From Ceratothoa steindachneri (Eukaryota; Arthropoda; Malacostraca; Isopoda; Cymothoidae): 64,000 nt of DNA. A program made the position numbers and the translations under genes. Shown piece after piece: positions 41,989-53,454 of this stretch. The stretch covers positions 177,357,056-177,421,055 of the forward strand of contig OZ018326.1 in the NCBI GenBank assembly GCA_963969495.1, given 5' to 3'. The number at the start of each line of letters is the position of its first letter. The stretch's first letter is position 1. Below the pieces are notes generated by a model. It had not been told where the DNA came from, searched no databases, and saw only the letters and a list, made by a program, of their open reading frames with translations.

Positions 41989-42594
41989 CTAGCCGGCTAC
42001 TTTTCCGTCTATGCCAAGCGTTCGCACTTTCCGGGGAAGGCGGCGGTGTGGTACCTTATAAAAGGCTTTCTGAAAGTCTAAGTACAACACATCCACCGCC
42101 TTGTCCCGATCGTGCTCACTGAACACGAAGTGGAAGAATTCCACAAGGTTCGTCAGGCATGACCGTTGCCTTCGGAAGCCGTGCTGGGAACTCCTCAGTA
42201 GCAGGTTTGACTCTAAATCCGAAGTAATTTTGTCCCCTATCATGCTTTCCATGAGTTTACCAACTATCGAAGTCAGACTGATAGGTCGGTAGTTCGACAG
42301 TTGGCTACGGTCTCCTTTCTTGAAGATGTGAGTCACCTCCGCCTCATGCCAGTCTCTAGGAACGCATCCGGTCCGGATTGACATGTTAAAGATTGCGCTC
42401 ACGTTTCGTGACACTTGATCGCGCACTTCTTTCAACACTTTAGGTAGAAACCCATCCGGGCCAGGTGACTTATTCGTCATTAGGTCACTAATCTTCTTTT
42501 TGATTTCTCCTTCGGTGAAGTCATATCCTCCAGCTTTCCCCCCCGAGTAGGAATCTGTCGGCTGGGAAATGGGACCATACTCTTCAGTAAACAC
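41989..42594 (-). pseudogene. LINE copy C ORF2: RT fingers
   Basis: Open minus frame with KSPGPDGFLPKVLKEV, PRDWHEAEVTHIFKKGD, YRPISLTSIVGKLMES, SSQHGFRRQRSCLTNLVEFF and YLDFQKAFYKVPH. The first catalytic Asp of the YLDF motif is present. In AFDTVPH, Asp-Thr has become Tyr-Lys. A frameshift near 41980 separates it from the palm piece. Confidence 0.85.
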
Positions 42595-42871
42595 TGAAGA
42601 GAAGTAGTCGTTGAGGAGGTTAGCATTTTCTGCATCTGAATGCTTTAATGTCCCCTCCTAATTCCTCAAAGGGCCAATCGTTCGACTGATTGGTTTACGG
42701 CTGTTTACATATCCAAAGAACTCCTTGGAATTCTCTTTGCAAAGTCTCACCACTCGGAGTTTCCCAGACCGCTTAGCCGCCCTTATGCTGGACTTTACTC
42801 TCCTGGCTAGCCTCCGGTATTCTTCAAAGTCACCCGAGATCTTTGATTGCTGGTAAACAGTTCTCTTCTTT

Positions 42872-43740
42872 CTAAGCAGTTGGCCGATTTTCTCGATTAA
42901 ACCACTTTGATTGAACAGAAGATCGATGGGGCATTTTAGAGAGAGTGAAATGCAATTGAAGAATCATGAATGTGGTTTTGAAACTATTCCACGTGTCTTC
43001 AACAGCATCGCACACTTCTAGCCTCGCTTCAGTCAGTCCAGCACGAAGGCTTGCAAAGTCTGCTCTTCTCAAGTCTTGTTTCCTTGATTGACTGGCAACA
43101 GACCTTACCTTCGGGATCTTGACGCTAAATTTAACTAGCTGGTGATCACTGCAACCGAGCTCTTTGCCTACAGAGAGATCCTCAACGATATCATCTTCAG
43201 AGGTGAAGACCAAGTCAAGGATATTGTGTCCTTTCGTCGGTTCTCTGACCCATTGAGTAAGGAACTCGTTGTTGGCGAACTCCAAGAGTAGCGCGCTCTC
43301 GCCACAGGCTGCTCTGGTTTCCCAGTCAACTTGTCTGTTGAAGTCGCCCATAACGATGCACACTCTGCCTTGAACAAGCTCACCCATTAACTGGTACAGT
43401 TCCCTGTCCTTCTTAACGGGTTGGAAAGGGGGCCTGTAAATTAGCAGGGTCCTGTATCTGACAGGACCTATCTCTAGGTCAACGCCTAGGAGCTCGTGGT
43501 CGGATATAATGTTGGAGTTCGTAGATTCAATTGTATCCTTGACATACAGCATTAGACCGCCACCCTCTCTGTCTGGCCTATCTTTGTGGAAGAGTTGGTA
43601 GCCAGGAACCGTGATTTCGCCTTCAAATTCTCGGTTTGAGGTTTTTATCCACGATTCTGTTAGGGCTACCATTTCGGGTTCTTCCGTCGCTACGAGGCCA
43701 CGGGGCTCAGGAAACTTGTTCCTAGATGACCTCGAATTGA
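42872..43740 (-). pseudogene. LINE copy C ORF2: endonuclease
   Basis: APE-like endonuclease on the minus strand, open from 43672 to 42872 and extending in family similarity to about 43740 (FNSRSSRNKF-like). Blocks are LTESWIKTSNREF, GGGLMLYVKD, IYRPPFQP, VMGDFNRQVDW and GCSDHQLVKFSVKIPK. All catalytic residues are visible. After TWNSFKTTFM the frame shifts, so the last 30 residues are out of frame with the family, and the linker to the RT (42870-42600) is decayed. Confidence 0.85.
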
Positions 43741-43768
43741 ACAGAAGAACTTTCAGGGAGTCCCCGAC

Positions 43769-43871
43769 TGGTTGTTAGGAGAGAGAGGGGGGCAGAGAGA
43801 GAGAGAAAAGGGGCAGAGAGAGAGAAAGGGGGAAGAGAGGGGGGAAGAGAGAGAGAAAGGGGGCAGAGAGA

Positions 43872-43902
<31 letters not shown>

Positions 43903-43975
43903 GCAGAGTGAGAGAGTGAAGCAGAGAGAGAGAGAGAGAGAGAGAGAAATAGAGAGACAGAGAGATAGAGATTTA
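43769..43975. repeat. (GA)n-rich array
   Basis: About 200 bp of GA-rich sequence with interspersed GGGGCAGAGAGA units, directly abutting LINE copy C. The sequence just beyond it (AGAGCAAACAGAATAAC at 43975-43991) resembles that just beyond the GA array of copy A (AGAGCAAAATAAC at 4630-4642). Confidence 0.9.
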
Positions 43976-45451
43976 GAGCAAACAGAATAACATTACCCTT
44001 AAATAAAGTGAATAATAGGTGCGGTTCGATCCTATTCACTTTTCGCATTTCCCTCCACTACGCTATTTCTTTTTTAAAGTAGCCCATCTGGTGACCACCT
44101 ACTAGGGCATAAATTGCCGTAATCTTCCTACAGCATAATCGTAGGATAGATTAACAAACAATTAAAACATGCAAAAACCAAAGAATGCAAAAAAAAAAAA
44201 AAGCTAAAACAAAAAAAAGGAAAGAAACATGTTCTGGTGTCGGATGGAGACCCGCGATGGTGTCCGGAATGAATTACAACCCCCAAAACATCTGATCACC
44301 ACAGTGTTTGAAGAAAGTTGAATTTGAAACCAGATGAAAAAAGGCCCCCCTCCCACCCAAAATGGAGGGCAGAAAAAAGAAAGCCTTGGATCCCATGCCC
44401 CCCTCCCCCCTGCACAAGACAAGATGAGGAAACTCGGAGAAGTGTGACATTCTAAAAGAGGGAGGGTTCGCGTCTCCGATTCGAGTCGAAGGAAGGAAAA
44501 AGAGTCGCTTGGTGAGCCTATCCTCCTCTATTAATTCTTGAAAAGCGACAAACTTTTTGTCTCTTTTACGGCCAACAGCTCCGAGAAGCGTACGACCATT
44601 ACCGTGAGAGCCTTCGCGTCGAAGGGGGCCCCAGCATCTCCTCCAAGCTAGGCTTGTACCGCGTATTTCTTCAATAAAATTGCCGTGGAATCCGGCTCAA
44701 CTGAAAGGAACTGCTGAAAATCTTCTCTCAATTCTTCTTAGCTATTTGTTTGCAGGAGACCATGGTTGGCACATGCCCTCTGCCAACCCTCTAGTGTTAT
44801 AAGGATTTTCATTTTCAACTAATAGGGGATAAGGTCGTGGCAGGAGGACACGATATTTTACCCGCAGCAATATGTCTCCTTTCTTCCACTAGCTATAAAT
44901 ACCTACTTTTAGGTATTAGAAAGGAACTTGCACATAAATAAGAGGTACACGTTTGTTTCTGCGTACAATATAGTGTCAGCCTACTTGACCTCCGGGAAAT
45001 GCTAAATTGATCGAAAAGTTGGTGATAGGTCTCCTGAATCTAAACGAATTTACGCATCACTGCCTGAGAACCGCTTCAATTTCTTGTTATATCTGTTCCG
45101 GTTTCCGCCGGGTGTACAGTGTGATTTAAAGTTGGTTGTCGTCGATGACATTCATTGTGTGAAGCACTTTTTATATAAAGTTTTCTGGGCCTTGCTGCTT
45201 CAAAAACCATCTTGGGGTCCTTAAAGCAGCATGCTTCTCTGCCTTTTAGGAAATGACTGATTTATTTGTCCCAGTCAAGGAATGTAGATAGGTTAATTAG
45301 CCTTTGAGTTCTAATCCAGCGACTTCATTTTCATGGGAATAGCTACTATTCTTGAAAGGCTGCACGTTTTGCCCGTCGTCCGCTTCCTCGGTGATCTGTT
45401 GAGTGTGAGATAGTTCATCAAAGAGAAGCGATAAATTTCCTTGATCCACAA
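43976..45451. other. No gene seen
   Basis: Contains A runs near 44190-44215 and C/G homopolymer stretches near 44345-44410. No frame shows a recognisable domain. Confidence 0.5.
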
Positions 45452-45610
45452 GGTGTCCCAGAAAAAAGTTAACCGTACTTTGAATTAGCATAACTCAAAA
45501 CCTATTAAAGATTCTAGAAATTTCATTAAATTCTCTTTCACGATATTGATACACTAATGGGTTTAGTGGAGGCTATCAAAATTATGTTTGCGCAAGGAAG
45601 TAAAATAATT
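45452..45610 (+). repeat. Left terminal inverted repeat of the DD34D element
   Basis: Pairs with 46934-47145. Relative to the right arm it lacks about 50 bp near 45520. Outer sequence GGTGTCCCAGAAAAAAGTTA versus the right-end GGATGTCGCAGAAAAAAGTT, read inward. Confidence 0.85.
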
Positions 45611-45688
45611 AAACTACGAATTTTAAAATCAACAAATATATTTAAATCTACTTTTAACAAAAACACCTCTTCATATCGGTAATAAAAC

Positions 45689-46802
45689 TCATTTTTTATT
45701 TTTATAAGCACGGTTTCCTTCCACATGTCCTCGATTTCTTTCCAAGCATAGTTGCGCCTTTGATCGCATTGATTGGACAACTGTTTTGATTAACTTGTGA
45801 TTTTCCTTAAGTCTATTGACTTCACGTGTGATACTATCTCTTAACTGGTTGATGCTTTGTGGTGGAGTAGAATACACTTAATTCTTTAGATATCCCCATA
45901 AGAAATAATCGCACGGTGTTAAGTCAGGGGATCTTGGGGGCCATTCAATTGCATGATTTAGCGCAACAATGCGTTTGTCAAACGTTTCTCTTAGTTTTGT
46001 TCTTACAGCAAGCCGTCTATGAGCTGGTACGCTGTCCTGAATCCAGCAAAGTCTATTGAATTGATTGCCGTAAATCTGGCTGAGTTCCGGGAAGATCCTT
46101 TCGTTGATCATGCTCAGGTAAGCAGCACCATTCAAGTTATTCTGATCTACAGAGACACTTTCTGCTGTCAAAGTTGAATGTGAGGAGGTGGTTCAGCGGC
46201 GCATATAGCCGAATGTTATGGCTATTCACCTTTCCACTCATGAAAAAGGCTGCCTCGTCACAAATCACAATGTTTTCCAAGAAACGAGCATGTTTATGGA
46301 CAAGCCATTCGAAAAATTGTCTACGACGAGGAAAATCAGTTTCAAGAAGCTGCTGTCTTGCATGCATCTTATAGGGATGCCATTTTAAGTCATGTTTAAT
46401 AATGCGGTTAAATGTTGACTTTGACAATTGTAATCTATTCTTTCTGACTGATACATGTGGATTTTGAAGAAGTGTCATCTGAACATTTTCGATATTTTCT
46501 GTTGTTCTTATGGTTCTCATACGACCTGAACGACCTTTATTTAGATTTAAGCATATTCCTTCATGTTGGTATTTGCGAACATTTTTCCAAATTGTTGGCT
46601 TGCTTGGTTGGTGCCTACCTGGAAAACGTTGTTCAAATGAATTTTGTACTTGTTTAATACTGCCAGTCTTAATAAAGTTTGTGACTACAAATACGCGTTG
46701 ATCTTTTGTTAACTGCATGATTAAAAAGGTTCTATGGAAGTAAACTTTTACACAGAAACGCTTCGATTTGCTTAGTAAGCAATAATGACGAGACCATACC
46801 AC
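45689..46802 (-). pseudogene. DD34D transposase pseudogene
   Basis: The N-terminal piece (46802-46137, family start at MQLTKDQRVFVVTNFI near 46715) includes a helix-turn-helix (GSIKQVQNSFEQRFPGR, SKPTIWKNVRKY), STFNRIIKHDLKWHPYK, and VICDEAAFFMSGK with the first Asp. About 30 residues are missing after FNFDS together with a frameshift. The second piece (46171-45878) has NNLNGAAYLSMINERIFPEL, WIQDSVPAHR (second Asp) and WPPRSPDLTPCDYFLWGYLK (third Asp). A third piece (45877-45689) has STPPQSINQLRDSITREVNR. All three Asp survive but the frame is broken. Confidence 0.85.
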
Positions 46803-46933
46803 AGCGTGGCTGAAAAACCACCGTAAAATGGCCTAGGCTTTGCTTGGAGAATCGCACAGTGACATAGGCTACCTAGGCTCCCTACGCTTCTCTTGAAAGT
46901 GCACGGTAGCCTAGACTTCCTAGGCTTCGTTTC

Positions 46934-47145
46934 ATTATTTTACTTCCTTGCGCAAACATATTTTTGGTGGCCTCCATTAAACCCATTAGTGTAGCAATAT
47001 CATAAGAGGGAATTTAATGAAATTCCTAGAATCGACAGATAAATAATTGTTAAATAAAACACCTTTTGCAACATTCAAAAATCTCTAATAGCTTTGGAGT
47101 TATGCTAATTCAAAGTACGGTTAACTTTTTTCTGCGACATCCGGT
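46934..47145 (-). repeat. Right terminal inverted repeat of the DD34D element
   Basis: Reverse complement of 45452-45610 with scattered differences. It includes an extra AT-rich segment (around 47050-47085) not present in the left arm. Confidence 0.85.
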
Positions 47146-48223
47146 ATAAGCACCGGCCTAACGATTTTTCCACGGTTGATGAATATCGTTGAGCTATGGA
47201 TATGTTCACGTATGTTTCGAAGCACGGCAGCCGCTATTCTTGGCGATCATATGTGTCTTTACATAACAGGAAGATCTTTTTACTACACAAAACTATTTGA
47301 GGCAACTTTTCGCAAGATTCCTTCATCTTCTCCAGGAGAACGGGGCCGCAATCATGACCTCCACCACCGTGATGGAATCCTTCACGAACGTTTGATACAG
47401 ATTCCCTAGCCAGGAGGCAGCTCCGCCACCTGTCATTGCGCTTAGTTATTGTGCTGTAACCTTGTAACCTTCAAACGACATGTTTACAATGAGTGAGTTG
47501 TGCTTAACTCTAGATTCTTGCGCTAAAAAAAAACCATAGTCTCGACGACTTCCCGTATCCCATAATACGACAACTAGGCAAGCATGGCATGATTTTTTGT
47601 TAGATTTAATCAGGTGGATTTGGAAAGATGCTCTTTCACAAATTCCTGATAATTCTTGCAAACCGAGGAGAGATCATCCAAATTTAGTCGGCTCTTGAAT
47701 AATAGTCTCTCACCTCCTGCGTGCGTAAGTGTATGTGTCGCAGTATACCTTTTAGATCGTGATATACTTTTTTTTGAAGTATACTTTTGTCTAGGAGTGC
47801 TAATTTTGTTTTTTTTTGTTTTAAGGAAGAGCCGCTTCAACACGTAAAGATATAGAGAAACGCACAGGAATTATCCCCAAATAAACATATATTTCAAATT
47901 TAACAATTTACTACACAAAAAAACATAAACCACAGAAATACTACGAATTTTAAATACACAATAATGGCTTCAATAAGTTTTTAGGTAAGGCTTTTTAACT
48001 TGACCCTCTAATATTGGCTAACTCGTTACTCACTTCAATATAAAAGAAATAGGCTAATTGTCTTTACTGGAGTTTAAATACCTTGTTTGCTCTGGCGGCG
48101 GGTTTGAGTTTGACCTTGAACTTAATGAGCCTAGACACCACAAGAATCTGTTGGATTCTTTGACTCGTGCTTCGACCAGATTGTTAGAGGGGGACGGGAT
48201 GACTTGGCAGTCACAAGGTACTT
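47146..48223. other. No gene seen
   Basis: Mixed sequence with short T runs near 47770-47820. Short frames only, none recognised. Confidence 0.5.
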
Positions 48224-49055
48224 TGGCAAGTGTGGCAGATGGGGTTCCACACGGTATTCAGGGGGGAGGGGGTCTTCTTCTTCACGTGCGAGAACTACCA
48301 CGGTGCTTTAGGAGGCACAAGGATAGGCGGGGTCTCTCTGGCGAGAGTAAGTTGAACTTGGTTCCTAAACCAAAGTAACTTAGAGTTCGATGTGACCACC
48401 GGGTAACGGGCTTGAGGGGGAGCTTTTTCTACTTCGTTTCGGAAGTGCTCAAGGTTAAAGACTATCAAGGTGCTTTGTGCTACACCAGGATAGTGACAGG
48501 AAGGGGAGTTCTCTAACGAGAATAAGTTGAACTTGGTTTCTAAACCAAGTTAACTTAGAGTTTGTTGTGACCACCGGGTAACGGGCTCGAGGTGGAGCTT
48601 TTACTTCTTCGTTACGTAATTCCTCATGGGCGAGGACTATCCCTGAGCTTTAGGATGCACCAGGATAGAAGGGGTCTCTCTGACGAGAGTAAGTTGAACT
48701 TGAACAAGTTAACTTAAAGTTTGGTTTGGTAACCAGGAACTAGCTCGAGGATGAGCTTCTTCTTAGTTCCAGTCTTGGTATCCCGGCCTCTATTGCCGGG
48801 GACTTCGTAGCCTGGCGACTCACGTATTCTACCTCGTTTTTTCCAAGTGTTTGCTATTTATACCTCGTCATCCCACTGGAGTAGGGGTAGGACGGGGTGG
48901 GGGGCTTATGGATGGCCGCAGGAGGGTTCTTATTCCAACGGTTTTTCTCATCAAGTCTTACCTCTGGTCCCGCTGGCCTTCGAGCTTGAGAGAAACGCGT
49001 CTTCAATTTCGTACCTGAGGTGAAATTAAATATACACTCGTAGGCGAGATCTTGC
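48224..49055 (+). repeat. Composite tandem repeat, copy 2
   Basis: Reverse-complement counterpart of 20790-21870. The order here is a G-rich stretch (GGGGGGAGGGGG near 48262) and three units of about 170 bp, with AAGTTGAACTTGG boxes at 48349, 48524 and 48691 (spacing 175 and 167). Then one unit of the 65-bp block (about 48780-48850), and a conserved tail with ATTTATACCTCGTCATCCCA and CGGTTTTTCTCA. Each 170-bp unit carries a hairpin. No coding frame is conserved between the two copies. Confidence 0.75.
48524..48556 (+). repeat. Hairpin in the composite-repeat unit
   Basis: AACTTGGTTT (48530-48539) pairs perfectly with AAACCAAGTT (48542-48551). A bulged G extends to five further pairs (48524-48528 with 48552-48556). 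Equivalent hairpins occur at 48349-48381 and, inverted, near 21420-21448. Confidence 0.8.
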
Positions 49056-49204
49056 CGTTTAAACCGTACGGCTTTTCATGGAGACGAGTGGCGAGGGGGC
49101 TGTAGTTACGAGATTGACCCAAGGTGCCTGGCCCGGATGATTTTGCCTTTACCGTCCCGTGTCTCAACTGGTAGAGACGGGAGAGGGTCGATTCCCTTAC
49201 AGTA

Positions 49205-50600
49205 TACATATATTGATAAATGTTAGAAGAGCTTCCTTTTTTTGGACAGCAGGAACCACCTCTTTTCTGCTCAGGTGGGCTTCCTCATGTTCCAATCCAC
49301 GTCATATGTTCATCTCTTGCTGGAAAATACTATCTTTAAGTCCAATTTTCGTAGACAGCACTACTCCACAGTGTTTATTAACCTTAATAATGTTTATGAT
49401 ACGGCATGGCGATTTGGTAGAAGGAAGACACTCCCCTAATTAGGGGTAATGGACGTCTCGCAATCTTTATATCTGAATTGCTGCAAGATCGTAGATTCCA
49501 CCTACAGGTGGATAGGGGGAGATTTTTTCGGCCCAGTAGAACAAGAAGAGGCCAGGCCGCTGAACTTTTCCCGCAAAGTCACACACTTTGGTTGTGTATC
49601 AACGATATCAACGCGAGGTTGCCTTAAGTTGTTCCCGCTACACTTTAACTAGACGACCTTTTGTACTCTATGGTACGGCCCAAGTTGACTCTAATTGGTA
49701 TCGAAGCTCTCCCTAAATTATTACCATTCACATTGATTTTGAATTTTGGGGGGACAAGACTAAGTTAGTGCTCTTCGGCTGCTTCCTACTGCTCTACCAG
49801 AGCCGGACTTGTTATTAAATGAGGGTCACCTAGACGGGTTAGATTTACATTGTTTTCTTGATCTTGTTTTCGACTTTCGCCTCTCCTGGGAGGCCGATAT
49901 TTCGACCTTTATAGTTTCTTGTGCCCGCAACATGGACATTCTTTGTTCCATCACATTCAGCAATCGGACTCCCGACAGTTTTATCATTAAATTGTTTTAT
50001 CCTTTCTTTGTTTATTCAAAGCTTGACTACGGATGCGAGTTTATGCATACGCAGCCGAGCATGAATTGCAAGTGTTAAATTTTATTTAATACAACATTCT
50101 CCGCTCGGCAATCGGTGCCTTAATCACATCCCTTTTTTTTAGCCTACTTGTCGATGCCGGGGAGATGCCACTTTTCCTGCGCCCTACACAGTGCATTATA
50201 GCTTCTATGATATCCCGAGGAGTATTGCTTTCAATCTTTTTAGAAAAAACTAAGTGTCACGCTGCATCTGGTCAGTGTACACGGTTGATAAACTCCAAAG
50301 AGACGGTAGGCTTCCTTGTTTCTGTTTGAAGTCAGCAGGGCTTTACTAGGTACTACGCCTGTCTTCCGAACCCTGCAGTCTGTAATACGCCGCTTGATGC
50401 GGGAGATAACGCAACGTTCTCGGTTCTCAGACCGGATTGTGATCTTTAGCGACTCACAGAGCGCCTAAGTGATCTGGGGTATTTGAATCTCCACACCATT
50501 GGATCACATTATCCGTGATGCCACTACTGATGTATGCCGCGTGGATGTCAAGCTTATCCTCTGATGGGTTCTTGGACTAAAATAGCAAAATTAGGTTGCT
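49205..50600 (+). pseudogene. Jockey/I-type LINE relic: RT and RNase H
   Basis: Plus strand. RT blocks appear in order but in shifting frames: LLLENTIFKSN then FINLNNVYDTAWRFG (49313-49420, equivalent to a DLEKAYDTTWRYG motif), FISELLQDRRFHLQV (49460-49510), INDINARL (49595-49620), LDLVFDFRLSWEADISTF (49845-49905) and FVYSKLDYGCEF (50010-50045). After the RT, LRIAIGALITSPFF is followed by IVIFSDSQSA (50430-50465), the RNase H active-site strand. The RT plus RNase H order fits the I/jockey group rather than CR1. Multiple frameshifts and stops show that it is old. Confidence 0.7.
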
Positions 50601-53160
50601 TCGCACGTCGAAAAGGGCAGCAAAGGAGTCTGTGACCAAACCATCATTTTGCTCTCCCTCACACTGAGTACATAGCAGGAACAGGGTATATCCTCCTGGC
50701 TACTTGGCAAAAAAAGATGGGAAATGGCTTACGGGAAGCTAAGATTACACTAGCATAGGCACTCACGTTGCCTGAGATGAAAAATCCTGTCGCAAATAAA
50801 TACAGATGCTTATTGTTTAAAATTCTTATATTGTGGGACAAAAATAGAAAGGTGAATTCAAGTACAACAGGTTATAGGTTTGTTGAATATTGAAGGTAAT
50901 CTATAGTGAAAGATTCTTATTGTCCACATCACAAAAAAAGTTTATTGATCTGATAGTAGATAAGAATAGTACGTGTTTACACTGATCCAGAAATGCAATG
51001 GATAAAAGATGTAAGTTGTATGCTTGTTGATGTAACTGGGTAAAGCGCATCATCGTGTAAATAAGGAACCGTTATAGATGGTTATAAGAATGGTTGATTT
51101 AACTGTCAAAATGTTAGGTTATGTAAATAGATTTATTAAGGAAGTGAAACATGCGTTTGGTCGAAAGTTGGCTGACGTATGTAGTTTGATTGTTGTTTTG
51201 ATGTGATTTACAGGTAATTTTTTTTACCAGGCTAGTCATATCTAATCATTGGTGCACAGCTGAGAGAAGTGTGAGTGAGAAAGATAAGCGGACATTCGAA
51301 ATTGTTCGAATAGGCTAGAATGGATTATATCAATGCTGTTGAACTTGTCTTATTGGTTTAGTGTGAGAAGTATCTGGAAAAGTAGAGTAACTCATTTGGT
51401 AGGATAATTGTGTGGAGAGGATATAAGGTAAGTGCAAAAAAAAGCAAGGTGAAGAGGTAAGCAAGTAAAAATAAAGTGATGAGTGAAATTATAGTTTTTC
51501 TGTGTGGCCTTTGAGAAGTACCATGATTAGGTATTAAAGATGGTAGTGAGGATCATGCAGATTATGACCACAAGCCTTTGAATGGTAGGAAAGTCTGTGA
51601 GAGAAATTGTGTTAGTGTGTGCTAAAGACTTGTAGGTGGAATGTGCGCGCATCTTCCGGATTATGATGGTGCTAAAGTTGGAGCATGGAGTAGAGATTGT
51701 GTATGTAAGTAGAAGGAAATATCGACAGTAAGATAAAATAAAGTAAGGAAATGAGCAAGAGAGTTCATAGTGTGAGGAAATGAATGGATGAGGTTGAAAG
51801 TGAGAAATTTCTGAAGTGGTATAAGACGTTCGTTACAAAATAGAATGAGTTTAGTTCTGTTGTGTGAAGGTAGAGAACACCAGACCTAATCTAGAGTGGA
51901 TAACGTGAAAGAGTATTTGAGAGAGAAGGGCCAAGGAGCAAATGGATGTTAACAATGTGATTGCGATGGATGAAAGTATTTTCAGAGGGAGCTTTCTTGA
52001 ACCCTTTGGCTATGATAAGAACCTTAAATGGGCCCAATAGATATGATGCGTTGCTCTCTTCTTAACCGGTCATTAATGGATTGATGCTATGATTATCTTT
52101 TAGTAGCGACGATACGAGTATGTATAAAATGAATGGAACCAAAGGTATAATAATATAATAATTATATTATTAATCTATCTTCCCTCGGCTTGTCAGATAG
52201 ATGCAATTGGTCTGAGAAGCCTCGCGTTACGTAATATGATCGATCCGTTGAGGAACGCCAACCCAAATTTATAGAAAAGCTGTTCATTCTGTTTATGTTA
52301 ATTATAATATCCCAGGAAAATTACATTCGATTTTATTTAAACTTAGAGATACTTTGCACGGGGAGCCTGAATTGGATCACCAAAAAAGAAATCTATTAAA
52401 AAAATAATTATAGTCGCCGATTATTTTTCTTTTTAATTACTAATAGTTAATTTTGTTCGTGTTATATAAGTGATAACTGCCCCAAATAGGAAGCTGTCTA
52501 GTGCCAAAGTAACAATTCTTTTCATGATATGATGCCATCTTAAGGGGAGAAACTATGGTTTAATATTTCTCTTTACTATCATCGTTCTTTTAAGGAAAAA
52601 AATTGTTCCTTGTAAAGAAATTCTTCCGATTGATTTCCACAAATCATGATTAAAAATGATTTCTACTCCAGCTATTTTTCTTATTTTTATTTTTCATTCT
52701 TTCATTTTCTTATCAAATGACAAAACAAACTTATAGAATTATAACCCCTTTTTCTGTTTGATGGTACAAAATTGAATTATCCCTCAATAAAGTTGAATAA
52801 AGAAGGGAGTAAAAAATGTTAAGAAGGAGAGCGGGAAGATGAACGTGACATGTTTGGGTGCAAATAAGTAGCTAATATTCAGCCCTCGTTATAAACACCG
52901 AATTTGTCTTTCAATCGTTCAAATGTTTTTTTTTGTAATTACCACGTAGAGCACATTTTGGAATCTACCACTGTTGTGTAGTAGAAGCTGTCAACAATGG
53001 TGCAATGACAAACAGAAGCAGAAAGGAGACAGTTTTAAAAGGGTGACATACTCGTAGAAGGAGAAACCTAACCAATGGGGGCATAACAACCGTATCAAAT
53101 GAAAAATACAGACGAGTTACAGTTAAAAAGTATATTAATAAACATTTTATAACTATTAAA
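50601..53160. other. No gene seen
   Basis: AT-rich, with a purine-rich stretch (50850-52000) whose plus strand is full of stops. No recognised domain or repeat. Confidence 0.5.
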
Positions 53161-53161
53161 A

Positions 53162-53181
53162 TAGGTTAGGTTAGGTTAGGT
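53162..53181 (+). repeat. Short TTAGG telomere-type repeat
   Basis: TAGG followed by three TTAGG and a TTTGG variant. TTAGG is the usual arthropod telomere unit. Four units in the middle of unique sequence indicate an interstitial site or chance, not a telomere. Confidence 0.7.
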
Positions 53182-53390
53182 TTGGTCAGTTTTCCTCAAT
53201 GTTGATTGCCTAGTAGCCTGTACAATTTCCAGCTCTCCGTCGGCGTGACGTGATTGTGGGTTTTACCTGCTGATATCGAGCCATAAAAGGTGTTTGATAA
53301 TTATCACACATGTGAGAAGTATTTATGATAGTATAATTCTTTTCACCTTAAAAAAATTACTTGATTTTTTCATGTTTGTGTTTTTTAATT

Positions 53391-53394
<4 letters not shown>

Positions 53395-53452
<58 letters not shown>
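53395..53452. repeat. (AT)n microsatellite, about 29 units
   Basis: Perfect alternating AT run. Confidence 0.97.

Positions 53453-53454
<2 letters not shown>

Larger units (their letters stand above)
40840..43768 (-). mobile_element. CR1-clade LINE, copy C (same family as copy A)
   Basis: Minus-strand LINE covering nearly all of ORF2 and the 3' UTR. Its right edge is an abrupt junction to a (GA)n array at 43769, at the position equivalent to about 2222 in copy A, so ORF1 is absent. The 3' end lies near 40840, where TAAGCTAGCTAAGCT-like repeats are read on the minus strand; this may be a decayed octamer tail. Stops and frameshifts make it inactive. Confidence 0.8.
45452..47145 (-). mobile_element. 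DD34D Tc1/mariner-superfamily transposon with long TIRs
   Basis: About 1.7 kb. The two ends are long imperfect inverted repeats: 45452-45610 and, inverted, 46934-47145. They share GAAAAAAGTTAACCGTACTT, GAATTAGCATAACTC, the CCATTAGTGTA region and TTGCGCAAGGAAGTAAAATA. The right arm is about 50 bp longer. The transposase pseudogene lies between them. TATA overlaps the right end (47143-47147); the left flank is CACAAGG, so a clean TA duplication cannot be confirmed. Confidence 0.8.

Noticed and set aside
46174..46701. Plus-strand open frames
   Set aside because: Antisense to the DD34D transposase.
49155..49200. tRNA-like segment with an A-box-like TCTCAACTGGTAGAGAC and GGTCGATTCCC
   Set aside because: The spacing is too short, the B box lacks the TTC of GGTTC, and no cloverleaf could be drawn. 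It is better explained as a small hairpin (CCCGTGTCTC with GAGACGGG).
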